DNA of 64,000 nucleotides from the NCBI GenBank assembly GCA_963969495.1, contig OZ018329.1, positions 70,396,959-70,460,958 on the forward strand, given 5' to 3'. The translations under genes and the position numbers were made by a program. This DNA is from Ceratothoa steindachneri. Lineage: Eukaryota; Arthropoda; Malacostraca; Isopoda; Cymothoidae. Shown here piece by piece: positions 9,933 through 20,949 of the stretch (positions within the stretch are counted from its first letter, which is position 1; each line of letters starts with the position of its first letter). A model generated the notes under the pieces. It ran no database searches. It was not told where the DNA came from and saw nothing but the letters and a program-made list of their open reading frames with translations.

Positions 9933-12560
9933 TCATCTAGCGTAGAACGGTACTTCTGCTCCGCCAGCTAAAATCCCAGCTGAGCTTGGAAATCTGGCGC
10001 GACATACTGCTCTTCTGTTTTGGTCAATCATCTGTACGATATCCTCGTCCAATAAGCGATTGACCTTTTCCAGCATATTCCTTGTCCGTTCTTCGATGAA
10101 ACGTTAATGGGGGTTAACCCCGCCTTCCGGTGCAGCTCTTCTTGGGATCTTCTTTCCATTCTGCGTGTACCTGTAATTAGGTACACGCATATATTCTGCA
10201 CCACTTGTAGTCTCCTCTTCTGTGTCTTTGAGACACATGAGAGGGTGGAAGCGGGGTATAGCAACGTTGATCTAACTAGTGCAGTATAGATCTTCTTTTT
10301 GTTGCTTTGGCGAAGATTTCTGAACCTGTATAGAGTCTTGACTGCAGCAGTGGCCTTGGTGATTCGTTCTTGGACGTGCTTTGCGTACCCGGTTGAGGTG
10401 AACTTCATGCCGAGTACGTTGCATTCATTGGTGTAGGGATATCGTCTATCCCCCACCCTGACGTCGTCAAGTAGTCTCCTGCCTATGGGGACTACTTTGA
10501 ACTTATCCTGGTTGGTACGGATTTTCCACCGGGCCTCGTAGGTGTTCAGGTTTTCGATTTCTGCTGCTGTCATGCGAGCTTGCATAGGCGCATTCCTCCA
10601 TGAACTAGTGATTATCTGGGTGAAATCATCGGCGAATTGTAAGTTGAGGCGAGTGGGGTTTACAGGGACTGGGACATCCGCGGTGTAAATCAAGTAGAGA
10701 GTGGGGGACAGGCACCCCCCTTGCGGGAGGCCCGCACTGAGCGGAAACTTTGGCCCGTCCGTGCACCCTAAACTGATGTACGCCGCTCTCTCCATGACAT
10801 AGTCACAGAGAGTTCTTTCTAAGCTTTCACTTAGTCCCAGTCGTAAGATCTTGTACTGCATTTCCCGTTGCCACACCTTATTGAACGCCTTTGATACATC
10901 CCGACAAACAATGTCCACGTAACTCTTTTCCCGTTTTGCTTGGGCTAGCTTTTCCGTAATGACGTTAATCGCCATTTCCGTACTTCGCTTACTCCTTAAC
11001 CCGAATTGGTGTGGGTTGTAGAGCGAGTTATCTTCCAGGTGAGACACCAGTCTTTTTTCGAGGATCTTCTAGAAGAGCTTCCCACCAAATTCCAGTAGTG
11101 TGAATTGGTCGGTAGCTCTCCTTCAACTTGGGGTTCTTTCCAGGCTTAGGCAAGAAAATAATTTTCGCCGTTTTATAAGCGTCTTGAAAGTACCCCGTAT
11201 TTAGGCAGGCGTTGAATATTCTTCTCATTCCTTCGATGACACAGGCTGGTGCCTTTTCAAAGTTAAGCTTTGTAAGCCACCTGGTGATGAGGGTGCATCT
11301 TTTCTATTTCTTCGTTGAGCTCGTCGATGATGTTGTTTTCGAACTCTAGGTCATAGTCTTCGTTTTCTTCTTCAGTTATACTGAATATCTTTTCCCAATA
11401 ACTTCGCAATATCTCTTCAACTTTTTCCTCCTCTTCTTCGATGTTTCCATCTTCTTTCTGTAGCTCGATCTTATGCTTCTTTCCAGCTGATCCTTTAAGA
11501 ATTCGGATCTTCTTCCGAAATTCTTTGGGAGTTGCTTCGTGATCGATGCTCTCGATCGCGTCCTCCCATTTTCTGTTTTGTTGTTCGAGGATCAACTGGT
11601 TCAATTCTTCTTTGATTCCTTTACTTCTTTGCATCGAGTGAACTGATGCATTCATGATGTTGTGTTCATACATTATCTTCAATTCACGGTATAGTTCCTT
11701 CATATATTCAGTCCACTCGTAGGTTGAGATGGTCCTATATGAGGAACGAGGGATACCAGCCCTATCTGCGTCGATGATTTGGTTATTGAGTTCATAGAGT
11801 GCCTCGTCAATCTCCTCGAGAATTGCCTCGTCCAGGTTGGGCGGATCGTAGGCCTCGAGAAGGTGTGCGTACCGTGCCCAGTCTGCTCGTCTGTAGTTCT
11901 TCCTGACCTCCGCTGGGACTTGTATAGGGTTCCTATTGATTGTGAGTAGGATCCCTATATGATCACTACATGGCACCTGGACTGGTTCCATGTAGTAATT
12001 GAACGGTAGCTGACGATTCACCAGACAGATGTCTGGCTTTGTGGCACATCGTTCTCTGACATAGGTGGGGAAGTCGGGGGCCTATCCGCTGGGCAATATT
12101 TCTGTCCAGCAACAGGTCCAGGCTTCTCGCTATACCTTTGAAGGTCCTGTAACCGGATTCTCAGCATCTGGCGTTCAGGTCCCCCATTAGTATGGTGGGG
12201 GCTCTTCTGCCAAATAGGCCAGTGAGAGTGTGAATAGGCAACACATCTCTCCTTGGCGGTTGAAATCCGGTTGCAATGACCAAATTTCATAAGTCGAGCT
12301 CGACCTCAATCGCGAGGTAGGATTCTTCTAAATTTCTTATCTGCTTGTATTTGATCCCTTTCTTTATTTCAATAGCGGCGCCATCGTACCGCTCTTGCGA
12401 AAAGTTCGTGATCAACACATCGTAGTTCCAGATTTTCATTTCTGTATTACGCGTGTCGATCCCGTGCTCTGAGATCAGTATGATGTCTGCATCAATTCCT
12501 CTGAATACATTTCCATAAAGAATTCTTTTCGTCGTCCAGCCGTGGTGTTGATTTCCATTA
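9933..12560 (-). pseudogene. LINE B ORF2: endonuclease and reverse transcriptase, frameshifted
   Basis: The endonuclease lies at about 12560-11950, with a LISEHGI-type glutamate site near 12470 and CSDHIGILLTINRNP at its end (frame 12021-11263). A highly charged linker follows. The reverse transcriptase starts in frame 11228-11028 (TAKIIFLPKPGKNP) and continues in the long frame 11047-10028. That frame has HQFGLRSKRSTEMAI, CRDVSKAFNKVW, LPQGGCLSPTLY, catalytic FADD (about 10637-10626) and the C-terminal GTRRMERRSQEELHRKAGL. The C-terminus runs on in another frame to about 9933. Only three or four frameshifts break it, so B is younger than A or D. The plus-strand fragment at 51.3-52.4 kb is a very close relative. 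Confidence 0.85.
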
Positions 12561-12603
12561 TTTTCAGTCCGTTACGTAGCATGATGAGTTGCTTCACCTA
12601 TGC

Positions 12604-13858
12604 TTATTCTTCCCCCTTTTTGGTCTGGGGGCTGGTTGGGCGATTTTGTTCGGCCCAGGGTTTTCTTTTTTCGGGGGGGAGCCTCGGGGTCTTTGACCTG
12701 CTTTTGGTTGCTCGCGTGCGAGTGCAGGGGCCCTCTTCGCTGTCAGATGAGGAGGATCCATCCTCACTACCAGCCTTTTCCTCTTCTTCTTCTTCTTCTT
12801 CTTCGGTTTCTTCTTCTGATGGTGCTCCAATCATCTCCTCCAAACCGGATTTGGTGCTTTTGTTTTGGATGATTGAGTTCTTGAAGGCCTGTGAGCACTC
12901 GGGGTCTTCTGGCATGATTACCACCGGGAGGTTATTTGCTTTCAGGAGCGCATTGAGCACCTGGTTATAACAACCAGGCTTCACTGCATTTGCCACATTT
13001 GCATGGGTTATGCAGATCAATATTTTAGCGCTGAGATCTCCTGATACGCTGAAAGGTGCAGGTCCTGGTGCAGTGTTCGTCACTGTACTCTTTTTAGCGG
13101 CGCTCGCGTACGTCGTCTCCTTTGCTTTTCTGTCATCTTCTTCTTTTCTTCTAATGATCTCTCTGCGCTTGGGGCAATTAAGAGCCATCGTCCGATGTTC
13201 CCCTTTTTGCAGTTTAGGCACTTCTTCGTGTTACTTTCGCATTTGTCAAATCGGTGCCCTTCCGTGGCGCACTCACTGCACCACAGCTTATTCTTGTCTG
13301 GGCAGGTGGTGAAAGTATGGGTTTCGAGTTTGTAGCATACAAAGCACATCTGTATTCTACTGAATTTTTCTTGCTGGATATTCTCGCCCGGTATTCTCAT
13401 ATTAAATACGAGAATACCATTTTGGGTAGCCTTTCTTGCCATGTCCGTGGTTGCAAATGTTATTTTAAAAACGTGGGTATGTTCGCGGAATTTGATAATT
13501 TCGCGAACTTGTGCCCATTGGTTGCTTTTCGTGATCTCCTCTTTGAGCTCTTCCGTATTGTGCTCGCCTACCCAACTTTCAACTTTGCGGCATATGACGC
13601 TTCTATTTGCTGCCACCTGGGGGGGGGGGGTTTGGCTTCCAGACCGGTCTCCTTTAATACCCTCGCTCCCCCTTCTGAAAGGAGCTGATCTACATCACTG
13701 GTCTCGGCACACATGGCGATAAAGCCTGACGAAACTTCAATGAGTTTCACCAGTGCCACCTTGAGTTCAATGTAGAGGGTTTCGCATAGGTTCTTCTTCG
13801 TTGGTGCTTGTCTTCCTGCTATGGTCCTTAAGGGGACCCTCTTAGTGAGGGCCTCCAT
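12604..13858 (-). pseudogene. LINE B ORF1: three zinc knuckles and an acidic tail, two frameshifts
   Basis: The start ATG at 13858 opens with MEALTKRVPLRT and a VALVKLIEVSSGFIAMC block. The frame breaks exactly at a 12-base G/C homopolymer (13619-13630), where the second frame (13616-13080) takes over with RSVICRKVESWVGEHN. That frame holds knuckles CFVCYKLETHTFTTC, CSECATEGHRFDKC and CLNCKKG. A second break, at aaaaagggg near 13200, leads to frame 13221-12604. It holds MALNCPKRR, the conserved ILICITHANVANAVKPG block and an acidic run coded by a GAA/TTC microsatellite (about 12779-12803), ending SPQTKKGEE. It lacks the C-terminal EGL..GxxKW module of copies A and G. It is expected to bind the LINE RNA. 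Confidence 0.85.
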
Positions 13859-14420
13859 GGTCTTGCTGTTCTTCTTATTCCTTCTTTCCCTGTAACATAG
13901 TGTAATTAATTTTGTTTTTTATGTGTGAAAAAAGTTAGGGCGTGGTAAAGGAGGTATAGGATGCTGTGAGTGGGGCTGGTAATGGGTTTCAAGTAACTTG
14001 AGAGGAACGCCCCCGTCCATTTCTCCTGTTGCTCTCCCGCTCGTATGCTGCCAGTATGAGGGATGATAGGGTGATGGGGTGGGTCTAGGGTGGGGACCTC
14101 AGAGGGTTGAGCTTGGTGGACTTAATGCATAGCGGCCGAATCAAAGACCGCTAAGTTTTTGCCACCCCCTCACAGGTACATACGCCATAACTGCATCCAA
14201 CTACATAGAGACGGGTGTAACTCCCTCTATGATTCTGGCCGGGTCCCCCGGGCGATGAGGATTTCTCCTTCGTCCGGGACTCGCAGTTATGCCCCAGTAT
14301 CGAGACGATTTTTGACTTATGCTTCTGCTGTGGGGTAGGCCTCAAACCAGTGTTCACACAAGCCCTTAATTATGCCAAACCAAGTGGCCGGCATAGTTAA
14401 GACGAAATCAATGAATGGCA
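13859..14420 (-). promoter_or_regulatory. LINE B 5' UTR with conserved hairpins
   Basis: This leader shares block order with the leader of copy C (22885-23395). Shared blocks include ggacttaatg, a cctcacag / agagac pair, ctccctct, ggtaggcctca, and a hairpin whose stem pairs ttatgcc with ggcatag (about 14378-14404). Sequence between the stems differs while the stems persist, which suggests conserved RNA structure. LINE leaders usually carry an internal promoter; that role here is inference. Confidence 0.5.
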
Positions 14421-14670
14421 GACATCCGAGCGGGTTCACACGCAGAGCGATGGACGGGAGCAGTGAGGTGCTTAAGCCCTCATTGAATTATGAATCTTCG
14501 ACGTTAAAAAATATGGCTCTCTTTTGAAAAATGAATCTGGGTTCCCCTTAAGACTTCCAGAATAAGCTCGTTTCTGTAGCAGCGCTCAAAAGTCAATCAG
14601 ACACTAAAACAAGTAAAAAGTGCTGTATCCAAAGTTCTTCAGCTGTACGCAGTAAAACGGATTTTCGGCC

Positions 14671-14672
<2 letters not shown>

Positions 14673-14706
<34 letters not shown>

Positions 14707-14862
14707 AGTGTTGAAGTCCACAGTAGTGGCAGCATTATTGATTTTAACTTGTATTCTCTTGGTGATTGAGCAAATTGGTATTCCTTATGTTTAAGTAGAA
14801 AAGTATAAATAGTGTAGCATTTTGTAGGCCATTCCAATGACTTATCTGGTTGCCTTAGCAAG
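14673..14862 (-). repeat. (TA)n with an adjoining repeat shared with 60 kb
   Basis: A (TA)n tract at 14673-14704 is joined on its right by about 57 bp that match 60040-60100 in inverted orientation. Matching text includes acaagttaaaat and tgtggacttcaa. In both places this sequence abuts the (TA)n on the same side. A further 20-mer at about 14843-14862 matches 6245-6264 exactly. The unit is probably the 3' end of a Penelope-like element, but no coding part remains. Confidence 0.6.
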
Positions 14863-15366
14863 TCAAATTCCTATTGCTTTTGTGAAGATCGTGTTTGTGC
14901 CTTAAAATTCTATTCAGAACGATAGTTGTGTATTAGTTTCGTGCGTTTGGTGAAAAAGAGTGGATACACCTTTGGCAGTAATAAATGAGAAAATATTTAT
15001 TCATGAATTTTCCATTAAATTGAGTAAGTTCTCACTCGCTTTCGACTCCCCGTGGCAAGGAGTGAACTTGTTTCATCCACCCACCCACTCCCCTTTCTTC
15101 ATCGAATCGTACTTGGTCAGGCAACAACCTGCAGGCATTCGAAAAGCGACCTACTCTGGAGGTAAAGTGCCCTGTGAAAATCTATATATTTTTGGACTGG
15201 GACACCTTTCTTAAATAATTTTTTCCCTTAAGAGTTGGTGATAGATCCTCTCTTAAACTACACACACGCACACTTACAAAAACAAACAAACACGCGCTCA
15301 CTCCGTGGGGATTTTCCGTTGAAATTTATCTTTTCCAGCCTCACATATGAGGATATCGAGAGGTAA

Positions 15367-16858
15367 ATGAGGGAGACCCGGCGGATACTACTGAAGACCC
15401 TCTCCGCTGGCCCCAAGCCTGATCGGAGGAGGGTCTTTGCTAAAATTTATGGGGATTTGGGAATTGCGCTCGCAAGATTGATCGACACACATAATGGGTA
15501 CGCGGCTATTTGCTCAAAGGAGAGTGATTGCAAAGCACTCAACTCTCCTAAAGCAGCAGAATGCCTAAAAACACTAAACTTAAAACCACACACAGCACCA
15601 CAAATAAACACTCAGCCAAGCATTATCCTTGAAGAGATTCATGAGGAGGTTGCAAAAAACACACCTGAGCGAAGGTATCTGAGATTATCAAATTTAAGGA
15701 ATACACGCAGGTATTCAAAATAGTCTTTTGTGATACTGCAATGGCGGTTAAGGCTACGGAGGAAGGTATGCTCCTCTTTAATGTCCGTGTCTGCCCTGAG
15801 CAGATCGAATGTGAGGATTTTATCGACCTCCAGATGTGTTTCAAGTGCTATAAGTACGAGGAGTACAACACGGCCACCTGCCCCAGGGGGGAACGTTCTT
15901 TTGTGCTCTGTTTGCTCGTCAGATGCACATTTTTGGACTACTTGTAATAGCACCTCTATGAAGTTCCTGAACTGTGAAGGAGAACATAAGACGCTCCCTA
16001 TGGCTTGCCCGGTCAAAGAAAGAGCCATTGAAGAAAAAGCTAACCAAAAGAGACAGGAAAAAGAAAACAAAGTGAACAGTACCTAAGCCAAGATTGCTAA
16101 AGTTGCTGTTGCAGAGTCTCGGGAAAATATAACATACCTCCACGTCGAGAACGAAAACTTGATGAAAATTATGTGTTGCATCTATTATGGGCACATCGCC
16201 ACTCTCTCTTTCCCGTGGACCTTTGCGAAGGAGCTTAATAGAAGTCTGACGCATAATGGAATGGATGAAATATGGTTTCCAGAGAACCCACGGTCAGAAG
16301 AGATTCTTAAAATTAGTCTTAAATCCCAATGCGAGACTAGTTGCAAAAAGATCCCGACCACCGGCATCGCCCCAGTTCCTTCCCGGGACCCTAGGATCCA
16401 GGCCCAAAAGGAAAGAGTCTCGCACCCACCACGCACCGAAAAACAAAACAACGCGGTAAACACTGAAAACCAAAACACACAAAGTATGGAAGTTTCAGAG
16501 ACTGAGACTGCGAGACCCGTGGCAGGGGCACGGTCCCCCAGCTCCCGGAAAACCTCGCAGCCTCAAAGACGTCCGAGGTCGTCCTCTTCTTGAAAGAGGG
16601 AGCCTAGGCACGTATATCATTCAAGGAAAATAAACTTGAAGGTATACGCTGCCTAAAGGTCCCCTTTCTCTAAGGAGATGACAGCCCTTGATGTAACGGA
16701 AGGAGTAATATCCGGAAGAAACAAATGAGGTTTCACATCGGACGACTGCCATGAAAAGGAAGTCGATGAGGCTTTACTCCAAGGCTTAATTAGATTGGCT
16801 CCCGACGTTTTCATAACCCTCACGGACGGCAAATACTAAAAGAAACGATCAGGCAAAA
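15367..16858 (+). pseudogene. LINE copy G: ORF1 only, frameshifted
   Basis: The start ATG at 15367 opens MRETRRILLKTL and ALARLIDTHNGYAAIC, closely matching copy A ORF1. A shift near 15650-15730 leads to the frame with LLFNVRVCPEQIECEDF and the first knuckle CFKCYKYEEYNTATC (15741-15947). Another shift leads to EGEHKTLPMACPVKE (to 16086, stop). The frame 16159-16593 holds IMCCIYYGHIA. Past its stop, codons from about 16615 to 16858 still encode a decayed C-terminal module (LDVTEGVISGR, EVDEALLQGL) like that of copy A. No ORF2 follows, so this copy is 3'-deleted, the reverse of the usual 5' truncation. Confidence 0.8.
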
Positions 16859-17285
16859 CAATTACGCCCCCAATTCAGGTAAACACGCGGCCAATATACA
16901 TTTCTACTTTGTCCAGTGAATTCCCAATTAATTTCTCTTTCTTTCCTAGTCCCGATCGACCTTAATTCGAAGCTTCTACACATGATGCAATACCGTTAAG
17001 GGTTATCTATATGCATTTCAAGCCACTTTGAGGCGGAGAACAATGCAGCTTTTCTTTAGAAAAAAAAAATCGTTTTTGGAAATGAAATAAATTATAATTA
17101 CACATCATTAATTTAACACATATTTCTCATCATTTTACCCTTTTGGACAAGACAGGAGCGCGATTTTGGGTTCAGCGAAAGCAAGCCATGTTTTTTTTAT
17201 ATTTTTTAAATGCTGAATTTTTAATAAACCTGAAATAATCTATATATTAGAATAAAAAATAAAATAGATGAATTTTAAAATTTGA

Positions 17286-17287
<2 letters not shown>

Positions 17288-17363
<76 letters not shown>

Positions 17364-17790
17364 AAGATAATGGTAAGCCACAATATTTGAATCAAGATTT
17401 TATTTATAACTATCGGACTAGTTTCGGCAACATGCCATTTTCAATTAATAATGAAGACGCTAGGCAAGGAGCACAGTACATATATATAAGATAAGACACA
17501 TCCTAAACAAAATGAAACAGTAGGATACAATCTGAAAAAATATATATATACTCTAGTAAATCTGGCATGAATGCCACCTAAACAAATTAAAATGGAAACG
17601 GAAACAATCTGGAAAGTTGCTAATCCCCAAAACAAATTGCATCCGCGGGCTTATATATACGATCGTGCTTGTTTATGAAGTCGTTGTCGGTACCCACGCT
17701 TCAATAAATTCGATGCTCCTCTTGGTGCTACCGAAAGCCAATGCTTTTGCACTATCCCACTTTAGCTTGTGCCTGTGGGCGAGACAATTG
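17288..17790 (-). mobile_element. Penelope-like element 3' end: GIY-YIG tail, 3' UTR, (TA)n
   Basis: On the minus strand, about 17790-17620 encodes KLKWDSAKALAFGSTKR, then SIEFIEAW and, after a one-base shift, INKHDRIYKP. This resembles the C-terminal end of PLE GIY-YIG domains. About 150 bp further comes ttgaaaatggcatgttgccg and aaactagtccgatag, then a TATAAATAAA-type signal, then (TA)n at 17288-17361. The same end sequence occurs at 47.53-47.69 kb. The order (endonuclease tail, gaaac-type motif, TA tract) repeats at 31.5-32.2 kb. Confidence 0.65.
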
Positions 17791-18057
17791 GACTCGACAG
17801 GGGATCTTTCTATTGTAAGGGTCTACGGTGCTCAATCAATCAATTTGTGTATAGAAAGAACAGAGAGGGACTGCTGTGACACGGCAGTCAGGTAGTCAGA
17901 GAGGAGCGTTGCGGAAAATAATTAAGAAAGGGACAGCGAGAGTAGATAGGTCGGTGGCTATACAACGAAGCGAGGTGTTGTTATGAGGGTGTAAGTTATG
18001 TGGTAATTGACTGGGCGAGGGTTGGGGGCAAGTCAGGAGGGGGAGGCTGACAGTCCA
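17791..18057. other. Unassigned spacer left of LINE C
   Basis: No frame or family signature is visible between the PLE tail and the 3' end of LINE C. Confidence 0.4.
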
Positions 18058-18093
18058 TCCGGAAACGCGTTATTCACGATGCTTTATTGGTTT

Positions 18094-20931
18094 TTATGCG
18101 AAGAATGGTACGGGTGGCAGGTGTTCGTGGGCCGCGGGATATCGCGGCGCCATCGCGTACCTTCTTACGTGTAACGAGGTGTAAAGTGGGTCTGTGGTGA
18201 GTTTTCCGAGTTGTTTTGTAAGTCTGGTGTGAGCGTAGGTGTTGAGAGGAGTTAGTTTGTTTTTGATGTGTAGTGCGTCCATTCTCGAGTACAGCGGCGA
18301 ACGGCAAGCGCGCTTCAGAGCAGAGTTTTGAATGCGCTGAGCCTTTCGCTTCCAGGTGTCGCTCGAAGCTACGAGTGACAGTGGGGCGTACGTGAGAATG
18401 GGACGCACGAGTGCTTTGTATAAGTGTAGTTTTAGTTTTTTACTCGCTGGGTAGAACCTACCCAGCGATGCGTTTGTACGTGAGGCTCTTGCTTGTATTA
18501 TGTTCTGGTGTAAGTTGAACCTGAGGGATTTGTCGAATGTTACCCCCAGAATTTTGGTGCACTGTGTGTATGCGAGCCTTGTTGGGTTTTGGTGGATCAT
18601 GTTTGGTGTGTGTGAGTAGATTTGTAGGTTGTGCATGAAGTGATCTCTAGCGCCGTAGAGTGTCATCTGTGTCTTCTGAGGATTCGTGGCAATCAGCCAT
18701 TTGTCCTCGTAGTCTGTCTTCTCGTCAAGTATTCTTTGTGCGTGGAGCGCGATTTCTTCGGGGGCCCAGCCGCTGACGAGAATGGTCTCGTCGTCGGCGT
18801 AGGCCACTATGTATGTATGAACGCAGTTTTCTGGTGGGCGTGGGGTGTCATTTGTGAACATAATGTAGAGTGTGGGTGCCAGAACGCTTCCTTGGGGAAC
18901 GCCTGAGCGTGGTGTTAAGGGTCTTGAAAGGGTGTTGTTGTATCTGATGTGGCAGCGCCGTCCAGTGAGGTAGTGTGAGAGGAGCCTTCTGGTGCAGAGA
19001 GGTAACTCCGTGTTGTTGGCGAGATTCCAACGGAGTCCCTCGTGCCACACCTTGCCAAAGGCTTTCTCCACGTCCTTAATAACGGAGAGAGTCTTTTGGT
19101 GTATCTGTCATTTCTTCTGTATTCTGTCGTGTACGATGGTCACGGCCGCCTGAGTCCACCTGCCTCTCCTGAACCCGTATTGATGGGGGAGGAACCAGTC
19201 CCTCTCTTCCAGGAACTCCCGTAGGCGGCAGTTGACCATTCGTTCGAGTATTTTGCCTAGATGCTCTAATAGAGCAATAGGCCTGTAATTGTTTGGGTGT
19301 TTGTGTTGTTTATGAAGGAGTATATTGTGAGAGACTTTGAATATTTTAAGGAAGTGGCCTGAGGCTAGAGAGGCATTGAATAGATGTGTGAATGTGGGGT
19401 ATATGTCTGCGGGGAGGTTATGTATTAGTGTGGCTGGTAGGCCGGAGGGGCCGGGGGCGCGTTTTGGTGTCGATTTTATGTAGTGTTTTGTTTCCTCGAC
19501 GGTGATTGGAGTGGTAAGTGTGGACGTATAGTCGAGCACCTCCATACGTATCAGGGGGGCAGGCCTCAGCTCGTGAGCATGAGTCCGGCACCATTCCTGA
19601 ATGTCTTGGAAGTGCTCCTGCGCATGTGGTTTTGGTGGGTTGTGGGTGTGTACTGTGTCCCAGTGGGACCTGAATGCGTCAAGGATGTCATTGGTGTCTG
19701 TGAGTGTGTGGTTGTTTATTTTCAGTGTTATTGGTTTGGATGGTTCCGTACCCAGCATCCTTTTCTCGTGCCGCCAGAAGAAGGAAGGGTCCATGCAACA
19801 GGTGTCGTCCGCGATGCGGACGACCTCACGCCAGTGCCGGATCCTATCTAGCTGCACGCATTGAAGGATGCGGGCACGTAGTTGGTTGATGTTCTGTTGT
19901 CGTGGGCCTCTGGTGTAGTGGTTGTTGTACTGTGTGATAAGTCTCTGTGTGTGTATTAAAAATGTGAAGTGTTTTAAGCAGGTGTAGTTTTTGCGTTGTG
20001 AGTGTAGATTACGTGCGGTGGTGATAGTGTCTAAGAGTGAGCACCAGTGGTGGTCTATTTGTCCTGGATTGGTGTTCTCCAGGTCAAGGTTATGTGGTGT
20101 GTTTGTGGATATGTGGCTCCTGAATTCAGCCCAGTTTGTGTTTTTGTAATCGTATATATGTGATGTGGGGATTAGTATGGGGGATGTGGATATGAGAAGG
20201 CATATTGGTATGTGGTCTGATAGTACGTGGGGACCGGGTGCAGTGTGAGTGTAGAATCGTGTGGCATGGTCGTTACGGAAGACCACATCCGGGGATGTGG
20301 TGCCCCCGCGCAGGCCGAAGAACGTGGGGAAGGCAGGGCCGATGTGTTCGCAGCGGTAACGCAGCAAGGCACCGGCCAAGTAACTACCCGCATCGTTCGT
20401 ATTGTTGGAAAGGAGTGTCGGGTGAAAAGCGTTGAGGTCCCCCGCAAAGAAGATAGGTAGGTTGTAGTTTGAAAGGGCCCGGAGTGGGACTTCTAAGTTT
20501 AGCTGTATTCGTGGTGGTCTGTAATGTGTGGCCACTATTATGGAGCCAGAGCTTGTGTCGATTTTGCAGGCTAGAAAGGAGGTGTCGCGTGTGTTGACGA
20601 GGGAGTGGTGTATGTTGCGCTTTACTAGGATCGCAGATCCTAGGAGCCGCGCCTGTGGGGATAAGTATGTGTGATAGCCTGCAATGCGGAGTCTGTTGTT
20701 GGGAGGGTGTAAGCTGGTGGAGTTCAGAAGTATGATGTCGGGTCTTTGTGTGTTGAGTACCCAGTTGGCGACCGTATGGCGAATACTGTGCCAACTGCGT
20801 ACGTTTAATTGTATTACACTAATACGACCTATTGTCGTGGTCTTAGTGCGCGGGAGGCTGATTTGCCAGGGATCGTCCCCTTCTCCTTGGTTATTGCCCA
20901 GGAGGCGTGAGGGGCGAGTACCTTGACTCAT
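18094..20931 (-). pseudogene. LINE C ORF2: endonuclease-reverse transcriptase, one premature TGA
   Basis: One frame of about 945 codons is interrupted only by a TGA at 19110-19108, after residue 607; the same frame then continues to TAA at 18096-18094. The endonuclease begins with SVIQLNVRSWHS and keeps FFAGDLNAFHP and VLSDHIPICLL. However, the position usually held by the catalytic Glu reads LLNSTSL. The reverse transcriptase shows YRPIALLEHLGKILERM, HQYGFRRGRWTQAAV, KDVEKAFGKVW, GVPQGSVLAPTLY and the catalytic YADD (18801-18790). The C-terminus includes the RIQNSALKRACRSPLYSR segment. The stop is a CGA-to-TGA type change by context. No RNase H is seen. This is the most recently active element in the window. 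Confidence 0.9.
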
Positions 20932-20949
20932 GTTGATGTGTGTTTGTGA

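Noticed and set aside
12594..12970. Plus-strand Ser-rich and minus-strand Lys-rich frames
   Set aside because: They are other-frame shadows of the acidic tail of ORF1 B.
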